Source: Haloferax sulfurifontis ATCC BAA-897 (lineage in GTDB: Archaea > Halobacteriota > Halobacteria > Halobacteriales > Haloferacaceae). From it: a DNA stretch of 64,000 bases. The first letter of the stretch is position 1. Every line of letters begins with the position of its first letter. The notes beneath the pieces were generated by a model. That model was not told the DNA's origin, ran no database searches, and saw only the letters and a program-made list of their open reading frames with translations. This document shows positions 1-6,893 of this stretch, one piece after another. Made by a program: the position numbers and the translations under genes. Location of the stretch: the NCBI RefSeq assembly GCF_000337835.1, contig NZ_AOLM01000008.1, positions 186,001 to 250,000 on the forward strand, written 5' to 3'.

Positions 1-710
1 ACGGGAACCAGCACCTCGTCGGCGTCGACGCGTTCGGCGACGAACGACTCGGGGACCGACTCGTCCGCTCGGAGCGCCGACGCGACCCACTCGGCCGCCG
101 AGTCGTCGCGCGCGGAGTCCTGCGAGACGAGCGAGGGGTCGGCGCTGAAGTACGCCAGCGGGAACGACCCGCGGAGTTCGGGCGCGTAGGTCCGCGACTC
201 GTGGGCCGGGATGCCCTGTCTGCTCTTCGGCGTCGGGTGAAGCGGGTGGCCGAAGACGAGCGACTGTTCGGCGTCGCGGAAGGTGGTGTCGAAGCCGTAC
301 AGTCGCTCCTCGTCGCCGCGGCGGGCCTCGACGAACCGATCGATGTTCCGACAGCTCTTGACGACTCGCAAGAGGAGTTCGTCGGCCGCGCCGGTGTCGT
401 CGCGGTCGAGTCTGAGTTCGGTCGTGACGAGCGTCACGAGCGTCGTGTACTCCAGCGGGAGCGTCTCGCCGTGGGGGAGCCGGTAGACCCCGGGCAGGTC
501 GAACAGGTGGCGGTCCGTCGGCGACCGGTACGAAAGCGGGACGTAGAGGTCCACGCCCTGCCGGGAAAGCGGTGCGTGGACGACTTCGTCGGCGTCCGTC
601 TCGACCGGCGCGTCCCCGGCTGGGACGACGGCGTAGTCGCCGGTCTCCCGGAGGTAGCAGTTCAGGAAGCTGTGTATCGTCGCTGACTCGGCCGTGTCGT
701 TCGGATTCAT
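1..710 (-). CDS. iucA: IucA/IucC-family siderophore synthetase, N-terminal part (cut by window edge)
   Basis: ATP-dependent NIS synthetase that condenses a citrate carboxylate with an amine or hydroxylamine in hydroxamate siderophore assembly. About 236 codons are visible, starting MNPNDTAESA and reading leftward off the window. The diagnostic ATP-site motif GHPLHPTPKSRQG is clear near residues 155-167. Full-length relatives are about 580-620 residues, so the C-terminal two thirds lie outside. The ATG overlaps the stop of the decarboxylase gene upstream (ATGA), so it is translationally coupled as third gene after dat and ddc. Diaminopropane made by that pair suggests a schizokinen- or rhizobactin-like product (inference). 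Whether this is the IucA or the IucC paralog cannot be told from this part. Confidence 0.9.
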   Translation of the reverse strand, partial: MNPNDTAESATIHSFLNCYLRETGDYAVVPAGDAPVETDADEVVHAPLSRQGVDLYVPLSYRSPTDRHLFDLPGVYRLPHGETLPLEYTTLVTLVTTELRLDRDDTGAADELLLRVVKSCRNIDRFVEARRGDEERLYGFDTTFRDAEQSLVFGHPLHPTPKSRQGIPAHESRTYAPELRGSFPLAYFSADPSLVSQDSARDDSAAEWVASALRADESVPESFVAERVDADEVLVP

Positions 711-2263
711 GCGTGTCGGTCGTCGGTCGTCGTTTCGAGTGCGGTGCCGCGGGTCGAAACCTCGCGCAGGAGTTCTCGGAGGTCCTCGCGCGTCGTTCGG
801 GGGTTCAGGAGCGTCAGCTTCAGGCACGTCTCGCCGTCGACGGTGGTCCGGGCCACCACGGCCTCGCCGTCGTCGAGGAGCGAGTCGCGGATGGCCTCGT
901 TCAGGTCGGCGGCGCTCGGGCCGTCGGCCGGGTCGTCTTCCTTCTCCCGGTCGGAGACGTACCGGAAGACGACGACGTTCAGCTCGGAGTCGTGGACGAG
1001 CCGGAGGTCGGGGTCGGCCTCGACGAGCCTCGCGGCGTCGTCGGCGAGGTCGATGGTGTATTCGACCATCGACGCCAGCCCCTCGCGGCCGAGCGCCTGC
1101 ATCGTGACGAAGGGCTTGAGCGCGTCGAACCGCCGGGTCGTCTGGACCGACTTCGAGACGAGGTTCGGCACGCCCGCGTCGTCGTCGCGCTCGGGGTTCA
1201 GGTAGGCCGCGTTGCGGTCGATGAGGTCGTACGCCGACTCGTCGCGGACGAGGACCGCGCCGCAGCTAATCGGCTGGTAGAACAGCTTGTGGAAGTCGAC
1301 CGCGACTGAGTCCGCGGCCTCGATGCCGGCGAGCTTGTCGGCGTGGTCGCCGCTCAGGGCGAGCGCGCCGCCCCACGCGGCGTCGACGTGGTACCAGCAG
1401 TCGAGTTCGGCCGCACGGTCGGCCAGCGGGCCTAACGGGTCGATGCTCCCGAAGTCGGTCGTCCCGGCGGTCGCGACGATTGCGAACGGGCGTTTCCCGC
1501 GCTCGCGGAGGTCCGCCACCGCCTCGTCGAACGCCGCCATCGACAGGCGGCGGTCGTCGTCGGTCGGGACGGTGACGACGGCGTTCTCGCCGAGGCCGAG
1601 GTGCGAGGCGGCCTGCGTGGCGGTGAAATGGGCGTCGGCCGAACAGAGGATTCGCAGGTCCCGCGCTTCCGGCGGGAGGCCCGCCTGTTGGACATCGACG
1701 CCGTACTCCTCAAGGACGACCCTGTTGCGCGCGAGGAGCAGGCCGACGAAGTTCGACTGCGTGCCGCCGCTCGTGAACACGCCGTCGCCGTTTTCGTAGC
1801 CGAACAGGTCGCACAGTTCCCCGACGAACCGCCGTTCGAGTTGCGTCGCGGCGGGGCTCTGGTCCCACGAGTCCATCGACTGGTTCGTCGCCGTCAGGAG
1901 CACCTCGGCCGCGAGCGCCGGAATCGTCGGCGGGCACTGGAGGTGCGCGACGCAGGCCGGGTCCGAGACGCCGACGGAGTTTCGCAGAACCGGCTCGGTG
2001 CGGTCGAGCGCCGCGGCCACGCCGTCGCCCTCGTGGGGCAACATCTCGAACCGGGCGAGCGCGTCGTCGAGCTCCTCGGGCGTCGCCCCCGAGTACGGCG
2101 TCGCCTCGTCGGCGAACTCGTCGAGGACGAGGTCGCACGCCCGGCCAATCGCGTCTCGGTAGCGCGCTCGGTCGTCGTCGCCGCCGCTCAGGAACCACTT
2201 CGCGGCGTCCGGCCGCGGGTCGCGCCGCTCGCCGACGCCGTCGACGCCGCCGACGTCGTTCAT
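707..2263 (-). CDS. ddc: L-2,4-diaminobutyrate decarboxylase (PLP, group II)
   Basis: Decarboxylates 2,4-diaminobutyrate to 1,3-diaminopropane, the amine building block of the siderophore. The 518-residue protein has the group II decarboxylase layout, with an N-terminal bundle followed by the PLP domain. VDFHKLFYQP carries the Schiff-base lysine, HVDAAWGGAL holds the Asp that pairs with the PLP ring, and TSGGTQSN binds the phosphate. The ATG was chosen because it overlaps the TGA of dat by 4 nt (ATGA); the open frame runs on upstream only as an out-of-frame shadow of dat. The same coupling links it to iucA downstream. Gene order matches diaminopropane-dependent siderophore clusters, which rules against a tyrosine or glutamate decarboxylase role. 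Confidence 0.92.
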   Translation of the reverse strand: MNDVGGVDGVGERRDPRPDAAKWFLSGGDDDRARYRDAIGRACDLVLDEFADEATPYSGATPEELDDALARFEMLPHEGDGVAAALDRTEPVLRNSVGVSDPACVAHLQCPPTIPALAAEVLLTATNQSMDSWDQSPAATQLERRFVGELCDLFGYENGDGVFTSGGTQSNFVGLLLARNRVVLEEYGVDVQQAGLPPEARDLRILCSADAHFTATQAASHLGLGENAVVTVPTDDDRRLSMAAFDEAVADLRERGKRPFAIVATAGTTDFGSIDPLGPLADRAAELDCWYHVDAAWGGALALSGDHADKLAGIEAADSVAVDFHKLFYQPISCGAVLVRDESAYDLIDRNAAYLNPERDDDAGVPNLVSKSVQTTRRFDALKPFVTMQALGREGLASMVEYTIDLADDAARLVEADPDLRLVHDSELNVVVFRYVSDREKEDDPADGPSAADLNEAIRDSLLDDGEAVVARTTVDGETCLKLTLLNPRTTREDLRELLREVSTRGTALETTTDDRHA

Positions 2264-3639
2264 GCGGCGACCTCCCGGCGGCCGTCGGCGTCGACCGCCT
2301 CGATTGCGGCCTCGACGGCGTCCGCGAAGATGCTCCCGATGGCGTCCACGTCGTTCGGGGTGACGACGAGCGGCGGGAGGAACCGGACGACGCTCCCGTG
2401 GCGGCCGCCGAGTTCGACGATGAGCCCGCGGTCGAAACACGCCGCGCGGACGGCGTCGGCGAGGTCCGGATGCGCCGGGAAGCGCCCGCAGGCGTCGGGT
2501 TCTCCCGCGGGGTCGACGAGCTCGACGCCGAGCATCAGCCCGCGACCGCGAACGTCGCCGACGGCGTCGTGGGCGCGTTTCGTCGCGTCGAGGTGGCCGC
2601 GGAGTCGGTCGCCCATGCGCGCGGCGTGGTCGTCGAGGTCGTGTTCGAGCACGTGTTCGATGGTGGCGATGCCGGCGGCCATCGCGAGTTGGTTCCCCCG
2701 GAAGGTCCCGGCGTGCGCGCCCGGTTCCCAGACGTCGAGCGACTCGTCGTAGACGACGACCGAAAGCGGGAGCGACCCGCCGATCGCCTTCGAGAGCGTG
2801 ACCGCGTCGGGGACGATGTCGGCGTGCTCGAAGGCGTACAGCTCGCCGGTCCGGCCGAGGCCGGTCTGAATCTCGTCGACGACGAGCGGGATGTCGCGCT
2901 CGCGGGTCACCCGCCGCATCTCTCGGGTCCAGTCGTCGGGCGCGGGAATCGCGCCGCCCTCGCCCTGCACGAGTTCGACCACCATCCCCGCGGGCTCGGT
3001 GATGCCGCTTTCGGGGTCGTCGAGGGTGCGTTCGACGTACCGGGCGGCGAGTTCGTGACACTCCTCGCCGCCGACGCCGAACGGACACCGATACTCGTAC
3101 GGATACGGCAGGTGGTGTACGTCGGGCATCAGTCCCGGCACGTCCTCCTTCGGGTCCGTGTCGCCCATCAGGCTCAGCGCGCCGTTGGTCATGCCGTGGT
3201 AGCCGCCCTGAAACCCGAGGACGCTCCGGTTGCCCGTCGCGGTCTTGACGAGCTTGAGCGCGGCCTCGACGGCGTCGGTCCCGGCGGGGCTACAGAACTG
3301 CACCCGCGCGTTGTCGGCGAACTCGTCGGGGAGGCTGTCGAACAGCGTGTCGACGAACCGCTCCTTGACGGGCGTCGTGATGTCGAGGGTGTGGAGCGGG
3401 CGGTCCTCCGCGAGGACGCGCTCCATCGACTCGACCACCCTCGGGTGGTTGTGCCCGAGGGCGAGCGTGCCGGCCCCCGCGAGGCAGTCGTAGTACTCCT
3501 CGCCGTCCATGTCGGTGACGGTGACGCCCGAGGCCTCCCGTATCGCGTGCGGGAGGTGCCGGGGGTAGGTCCGCGCGCTCGACTCGCGGGCGGCCTGCTG
3601 TTCGAGTAACGCCTCGTTGCCGGCCGTCGGGTCGGTCAT
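2260..3639 (-). CDS. dat: Diaminobutyrate-2-oxoglutarate aminotransferase
   Basis: Class-III PLP aminotransferase, 459 residues, that makes L-2,4-diaminobutyrate from aspartate semialdehyde with glutamate as donor; first gene of the dat-ddc-iucA operon. Visible motifs are DEIQTGLGRTGELYAFE (PLP-ring Asp) and VTLSKAIGGSLPLSVV (Schiff-base Lys). Two in-frame ATGs exist, at 3690 and 3639. I chose 3639 because a GGAGG Shine-Dalgarno sits about 8 nt before it and the family usually begins near this point. The longer form would add 17 residues. An AT-rich TATA-like element (about 3731-3740) and a DtxR-type palindrome (3693-3708) precede the gene, so iron repression is expected. GABA aminotransferase is the main alternative, but the operon context favours Dat. 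Confidence 0.92.
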   Translation of the reverse strand: MTDPTAGNEALLEQQAARESSARTYPRHLPHAIREASGVTVTDMDGEEYYDCLAGAGTLALGHNHPRVVESMERVLAEDRPLHTLDITTPVKERFVDTLFDSLPDEFADNARVQFCSPAGTDAVEAALKLVKTATGNRSVLGFQGGYHGMTNGALSLMGDTDPKEDVPGLMPDVHHLPYPYEYRCPFGVGGEECHELAARYVERTLDDPESGITEPAGMVVELVQGEGGAIPAPDDWTREMRRVTRERDIPLVVDEIQTGLGRTGELYAFEHADIVPDAVTLSKAIGGSLPLSVVVYDESLDVWEPGAHAGTFRGNQLAMAAGIATIEHVLEHDLDDHAARMGDRLRGHLDATKRAHDAVGDVRGRGLMLGVELVDPAGEPDACGRFPAHPDLADAVRAACFDRGLIVELGGRHGSVVRFLPPLVVTPNDVDAIGSIFADAVEAAIEAVDADGRREVAA

Positions 3640-3692
3640 CGCCCTTTCCTCCGTCGGTTCGTCGTCGGTCTGTCGCTGTCGAGCATGCATTG

Positions 3693-3708
3693 TTTAGGCG
3701 AGCCTAAA
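3693..3708. promoter_or_regulatory. DtxR-type iron operator in the dat promoter
   Basis: TTTAGGCGAGCCTAAA has perfect 7-bp arms around a GA centre. It lies between the TATA-like element and the dat start, where a bound repressor would block transcription initiation. It matches the TTAGGC-N2-GCCTAA pattern of DtxR/IdeR/SirR-family metalloregulator sites. Archaeal DtxR relatives (Idr, SirR) are the likely binders (inference). Confidence 0.8.
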
Positions 3709-3884
3709 AACACAAAAGGTTTACTGCAATCAATATTTTAGTGAAAATATTAGGACAGCGCGGCCGCTCATTGGCCGCCGCGACCGGTTCGCGGCGACCG
3801 GTCCCACGGTCCAGCGGGGCGCTCTCTCGCGGGCGCGGCCTCCAGTCGGACGCGTGCCGAGGTCCGCTCCGATCCGCCGCGGAC

Positions 3885-3992
3885 TTACCCCGCTTCCGCT
3901 CGGCCGAACACCTCCATGAGCGGGGGTTCACCCTCGCCGGACCGCGGCGCGGTGGCCGCCGGAGGCCCGCCCATACCTCGTCCCACTGCCAT
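3885..3992 (-). CDS. Candidate iron-regulated 35-residue microprotein
   Basis: ATG at 3992 reads MAVGRGMGGP and runs 35 codons to TAA. It has no recognised domain, no membrane segment and no cysteine. Its support is positional. A TATA-like TTATGAAG (about 4015-4022) and a perfect DtxR-type palindrome (3995-4012) precede the ATG with nearly the spacing seen at the siderophore-binding lipoprotein gene, a leaderless arrangement. It could equally be the start of a small RNA or of a long dat leader, since the sequence after it has short hairpins. Coding potential cannot be judged at this length. Confidence 0.3.
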   Translation of the reverse strand: MAVGRGMGGPPAATAPRSGEGEPPLMEVFGRAEAG

Positions 3993-3994
3993 AT

Positions 3995-4012
3995 TTTTAG
4001 GCTGGCCTAAAA
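3995..4012. promoter_or_regulatory. DtxR-type iron operator without an assigned gene
   Basis: TTTTAGGCTGGCCTAAAA has perfect 8-bp arms and is the most symmetric of the four iron boxes here. It faces no known gene. To its left is the 35-codon ORF, with dat about 300 bp further. To its right is the 3' end of the lipoprotein gene, transcribed toward the box. Confidence 0.75.
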
Positions 4013-4091
4013 CTTCATAAGCGTTCTGGCGGAACGCGCCGCTCGACGGCGGAGCGAAACGGGAAAAGCGGGGCCGCGAAGCGGGACCGAA

Positions 4092-5303
4092 CTACAGGTC
4101 GCCGTTGACGATGTCCGCGACGCGCTGGGCGTCGAACAGGCGCTCGTCGGCGTCGTACAGCGTCCGCGCGAGTCGGTCCGTCACGACGAGGTTCGTGATG
4201 GGACCCTGATAGAGCCCGCCGGCGCGGTAGACGTCGCCGTTCTGGACGGCGGTGAGCTCGCTCGCCACCTCGTGACTCTCCATGAACGAGACGACCGTGT
4301 TCCGGAACTCCTCGCGGGTCTTCGCTTCCTGTCCGCGCACGAGGAGCACTTCGGGGTCGACCTCCAGAAGCGTCTCGAAGTCGACTGCGCCGCGGTTGCT
4401 GTAGAAGTCCCGCACGTCGGTCGCCGCGAGCGCGTCGTTGACTTTCAGGTCGTTGAGATGCTTGAAGCTCGTTCCCTCGTCGATGATGTAGGGGTAGAAC
4501 TCCTCGGGTTCGTCGCCGCCGCCCCAGACGACGGCGGCCGAGGGCCGCTCGCCCTGCGCGGGGACGACCGGCGCGAGGTTCGCTTGGAACCCCTCGTGGA
4601 CCTGTTCGAACGCCTCGAAGCGGTCCTCGCGCTGAAACACCTGCGCGAGCTTCTCGAACGCCTCGTAGAGGTCGTAGTAACGGTAGTCATCGTGCCACGC
4701 GTAGCCGCGCGAGAAGATGCTGTTGCCGAAGAACGGACCGACCTGCGTGCTGATCTCCTCGATGTCGGCTTCCGACCACTGGCCGCGGTTCAGGAGGAAG
4801 TTCGGGTCGGCGACGTGCACGTCAGCGTTCAGCTCGTAGAACTGCTCTTTGCCGACGCCGCTGTCGCCCCACAGCTGGCGGATGGACGACTTGTCGACGC
4901 TCACGTCCGGAATCTCGTCGTAGTACTGCGTGTGGTACCGGCCGGGGAGCCAGACGCCCATCGGCGCGTCGAGGCCGAGCGCGACGCCCATGTCCGCCCA
5001 ACTGCCGTTGTTCGCGACCCACGTCTCCGGGACCGAGTCGAACGTGACCTCGCCGACCGGCTCTATCGACACCGAGTAGGACTCCGACGCCTCGGTCGTC
5101 GACTCGGTCTCGTTCGCGGTCTCGGTCTCCGCCGCCGCCTCTGTCGTCGCGGCCGCGGTCGTCTCATCCTCAGACTCTGTCGTCGTTTCCGACCCGCCGC
5201 CGCCGGTACAGCCGGCGAGCAGGCCGCCCGCGACGACCGCCCCGCCGTACTGCAGATACTCGCGCCGCGTCGATTCTCGACCGCCGCGTCCGTCGTTTGC
5301 CAT
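4092..5303 (-). CDS. Ferric-siderophore ABC transporter substrate-binding lipoprotein
   Basis: Extracytoplasmic receptor delivering iron-siderophore to an ABC permease (FepB/FhuD-like fold). The 403-residue protein begins with a Tat signal (STRREYLQYGG), a hydrophobic stretch and lipobox LLAGC, followed by a Thr/Glu-rich linker (about residues 36-75) typical of haloarchaeal lipoproteins. The remainder fits the periplasmic-binding class with two lobes and a helical connector. No permease or ATPase gene is adjacent, so the partners must lie elsewhere. The promoter has a TATA-like GGTTAAAA (5325-5332, plus-strand reading) and two DtxR-type boxes, so strong iron repression is likely. The ATG at 5303 lies about 25 nt from the TATA element, so the gene should be leaderless. 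The siderophore specificity rests on context. Confidence 0.85.
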   Translation of the reverse strand: MANDGRGGRESTRREYLQYGGAVVAGGLLAGCTGGGGSETTTESEDETTAAATTEAAAETETANETESTTEASESYSVSIEPVGEVTFDSVPETWVANNGSWADMGVALGLDAPMGVWLPGRYHTQYYDEIPDVSVDKSSIRQLWGDSGVGKEQFYELNADVHVADPNFLLNRGQWSEADIEEISTQVGPFFGNSIFSRGYAWHDDYRYYDLYEAFEKLAQVFQREDRFEAFEQVHEGFQANLAPVVPAQGERPSAAVVWGGGDEPEEFYPYIIDEGTSFKHLNDLKVNDALAATDVRDFYSNRGAVDFETLLEVDPEVLLVRGQEAKTREEFRNTVVSFMESHEVASELTAVQNGDVYRAGGLYQGPITNLVVTDRLARTLYDADERLFDAQRVADIVNGDL

Positions 5304-5307
5304 GTCT

Positions 5308-5323
5308 TTTAGGCTTACCTAAA
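5308..5323. promoter_or_regulatory. DtxR-type iron operator, proximal site of the lipoprotein gene
   Basis: TTTAGGCTTACCTAAA, one mismatch from a perfect palindrome. It sits between the TATA-like element and the ATG at 5303, overlapping the expected transcription start. Confidence 0.8.
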
Positions 5324-5343
5324 TGGTTAAAACGTCTTCGGAA

Positions 5344-5359
5344 TTTAGGCGAGCCTAAT
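5344..5359. promoter_or_regulatory. DtxR-type iron operator, distal site of the lipoprotein gene
   Basis: TTTAGGCGAGCCTAAT, 36 bp from the proximal box and on the far side of the TATA element, so the pair brackets the core promoter. The six inner arm bases are identical to the dat operator. Confidence 0.78.
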
Positions 5360-5389
5360 CACCCTGCGGGGACGGGGAAAGGGGGCGGC

Positions 5390-6220
5390 TCAGTCCGTCG
5401 CGTCGACGGGCGCTCTGACGGCGAGGACCGAGAGATCCGAGTACGGCGTCGAGTCGGGACCGCTCCCGCCGGCCGACTCGCGCAGGTCGCCGAGCGTGGT
5501 CCGAGTGATTCGCTCGTCGTCGTGGGTCAGCCGTTCGAGCACGAGCGCGTCCAGCGAGGGGTCAGCGCCCGAATCGACGAGGAACTCCGCGATGTCGCCC
5601 GGCATCCAGTCGAACGGCCGCGGCAGGACGAGCAGGTGGCGCTCGCCGACCGCCTCGGCCAGTCGGTCGAGATCGGCGTCGAGCGACCCGCTTTTGTGGA
5701 GCGTGACGAACCGCGTGTCCTCCATCGGCGTCCGGGCGCGACTCGCGGCTATCTGGAGCGACGAGATGCCCGGAATCACCCGCACCGGTCGCTCGACGGC
5801 CCGCTGGACTTTCCCGAGGAACTGGTAGCCCGAGTGGTTCGGGTCGCCCATGAGGACCGCCGTCCCGCGCTCGCCGGCCGCGACGCGCCTCCCGAACTCG
5901 GACAGCGCCTCTGCTTCGTCGGCGTAGCCGCAGGTGAGCAGGTCGGCGTCGGTCTCGTCGGCCACGAAGTCGACGACCGTCTCGAAGCCGACGACCACGT
6001 CTGCCTCCCGAATCGCTCGCCGCCCGCGAGGCGTCAGATACTCCGGGTTGCCGGGGCCGATTCCGACCGCGTAGACCGGCGCGTCGGCGACCGCGGAGCC
6101 CTCGGCGTCCTCACCGCTCCCGTCGATTCCGTCGATGCTCGGTTCGGGCGCGGCCGCGGCGAACGCCGCCGGGTCCGGCCCCGAATCGAGGTCGTACGGG
6201 TCGTTCTCGTCCTCACTCAT
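5390..6220 (-). CDS. cbiE: Cobalt-precorrin-7 C5-methyltransferase CbiE
   Basis: S-adenosylmethionine-dependent methyltransferase of the corrin pathway that acts at C5 of precorrin-7. In bacteria the partner CbiT does C15 methylation and decarboxylation; here cbiT is a separate gene 15 kb away. The 276-residue protein has an acidic, alanine-rich N-terminal extension of about 45 residues before the family start VGIGPGNPEYLT (SAM loop), then LMGDPNHSGYQ and VIPGISSLQIAA as in tetrapyrrole methylases. It is last in cobN-cbiC-cbiE and overlaps cbiC by 8 nt. Other methylases of this fold (CbiL, CbiF, CbiH) have their own genes here, which supports the CbiE call. Confidence 0.85.
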   Translation of the reverse strand: MSEDENDPYDLDSGPDPAAFAAAAPEPSIDGIDGSGEDAEGSAVADAPVYAVGIGPGNPEYLTPRGRRAIREADVVVGFETVVDFVADETDADLLTCGYADEAEALSEFGRRVAAGERGTAVLMGDPNHSGYQFLGKVQRAVERPVRVIPGISSLQIAASRARTPMEDTRFVTLHKSGSLDADLDRLAEAVGERHLLVLPRPFDWMPGDIAEFLVDSGADPSLDALVLERLTHDDERITRTTLGDLRESAGGSGPDSTPYSDLSVLAVRAPVDATD

Positions 6221-6893
6221 GATCTGCGAGGTCTACGTCGCCGTTGCGAACGTCGCTCGCGACGTGAATCAGTTCGTTCGTGAGCGCGGCCGCGAGACCG
6301 CTCCCGCCGCGTTTCCCGACGTTCGTCACCGCGGGCACGTCGTACTCGTCGGCGATTTCGCGGACGCGCTTCCGGCTCTCTTCGGCCTTCACGAAGCCGA
6401 CGGGCGTCGCCACGACGGCCGCCGGTCGGGTCCCGTTCTCGATGCAGTCGCACAGCGCTAACGCGGCGGTCGGCGCGTTGCCGACGACCGCGATTGCGCC
6501 GTCGTAGACGCCTTCCTTGTCGAGTTCGAGCACCGCGGCCGCGGTCCGGGTCATGCCCGTCTCGGCGGCGAGTTCGGCTCCGTTGCCGATTGCCTTCCGC
6601 ACCGGGCAGTCGTGGCCGCGGCCCGTGACGCCGGCTTTCGCCATCGTGATGTCGGTCACGATGGGTCGCTCGTCGAGGACGGCTCTCGCGCCCGCGACGA
6701 CCGGTTCGTTCTGGCACCGGATGAGGTGCTGGAACTCGATGTCGCCGGTCGAGTGGACCGCCTTCTGCCGCAGTCGGTCGGTCAGCGTCTCGTCGGGGAC
6801 GAACGTCCGGACGATGTCCATGCTCGTCTCCGCGATGTCCATCGCTTCCTGCGTCGTCGCGCCGAGGTCGGCGTAGACGTCTCGTTCAGTCAT
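6213..6893 (-). CDS. cbiC: Cobalt-precorrin-8 methylmutase CbiC
   Basis: Moves the methyl group from C11 to C12, turning (cobalt-)precorrin-8 into (cobyr)inate/hydrogenobyrinate. The 226 residues match the usual family length. The catalytic histidine lies in HSTGD (about residue 47). Other family blocks are GRGHDCPVRKAIGNG, VGNAPTAALAL, TPVGFVKAEESR and GKRGGSGLAAAL. The start overlaps the end of cobN by 8 nt and the stop overlaps the start of cbiE by 8 nt, so the three genes are co-transcribed and translationally coupled. Confidence 0.93.
   Translation of the reverse strand: MTERDVYADLGATTQEAMDIAETSMDIVRTFVPDETLTDRLRQKAVHSTGDIEFQHLIRCQNEPVVAGARAVLDERPIVTDITMAKAGVTGRGHDCPVRKAIGNGAELAAETGMTRTAAAVLELDKEGVYDGAIAVVGNAPTAALALCDCIENGTRPAAVVATPVGFVKAEESRKRVREIADEYDVPAVTNVGKRGGSGLAAALTNELIHVASDVRNGDVDLADHE

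Larger units (their letters stand above)
3709..4091. other. Intergenic region with an orphan iron operator
   Basis: About 380 bp between dat and the substrate-binding protein gene with no convincing long gene. The left end is AT-rich (dat promoter, 3719-3750). The middle is GC-rich with several short inverted repeats, for example GTCCGC/GCGGAC arms on the minus strand. The right end holds a TATA-like element and an iron operator facing left, as if a transcript starts near 3992. The only ORF in position is the 35-codon one listed separately; a structured RNA leader of dat is the alternative. Confidence 0.5.

Noticed and set aside
3741-4010. 89-codon plus-strand frame between dat and the lipoprotein gene
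   Set aside because: Arg/Gly/Pro-rich with no start signals; the promoter elements there point the other way.
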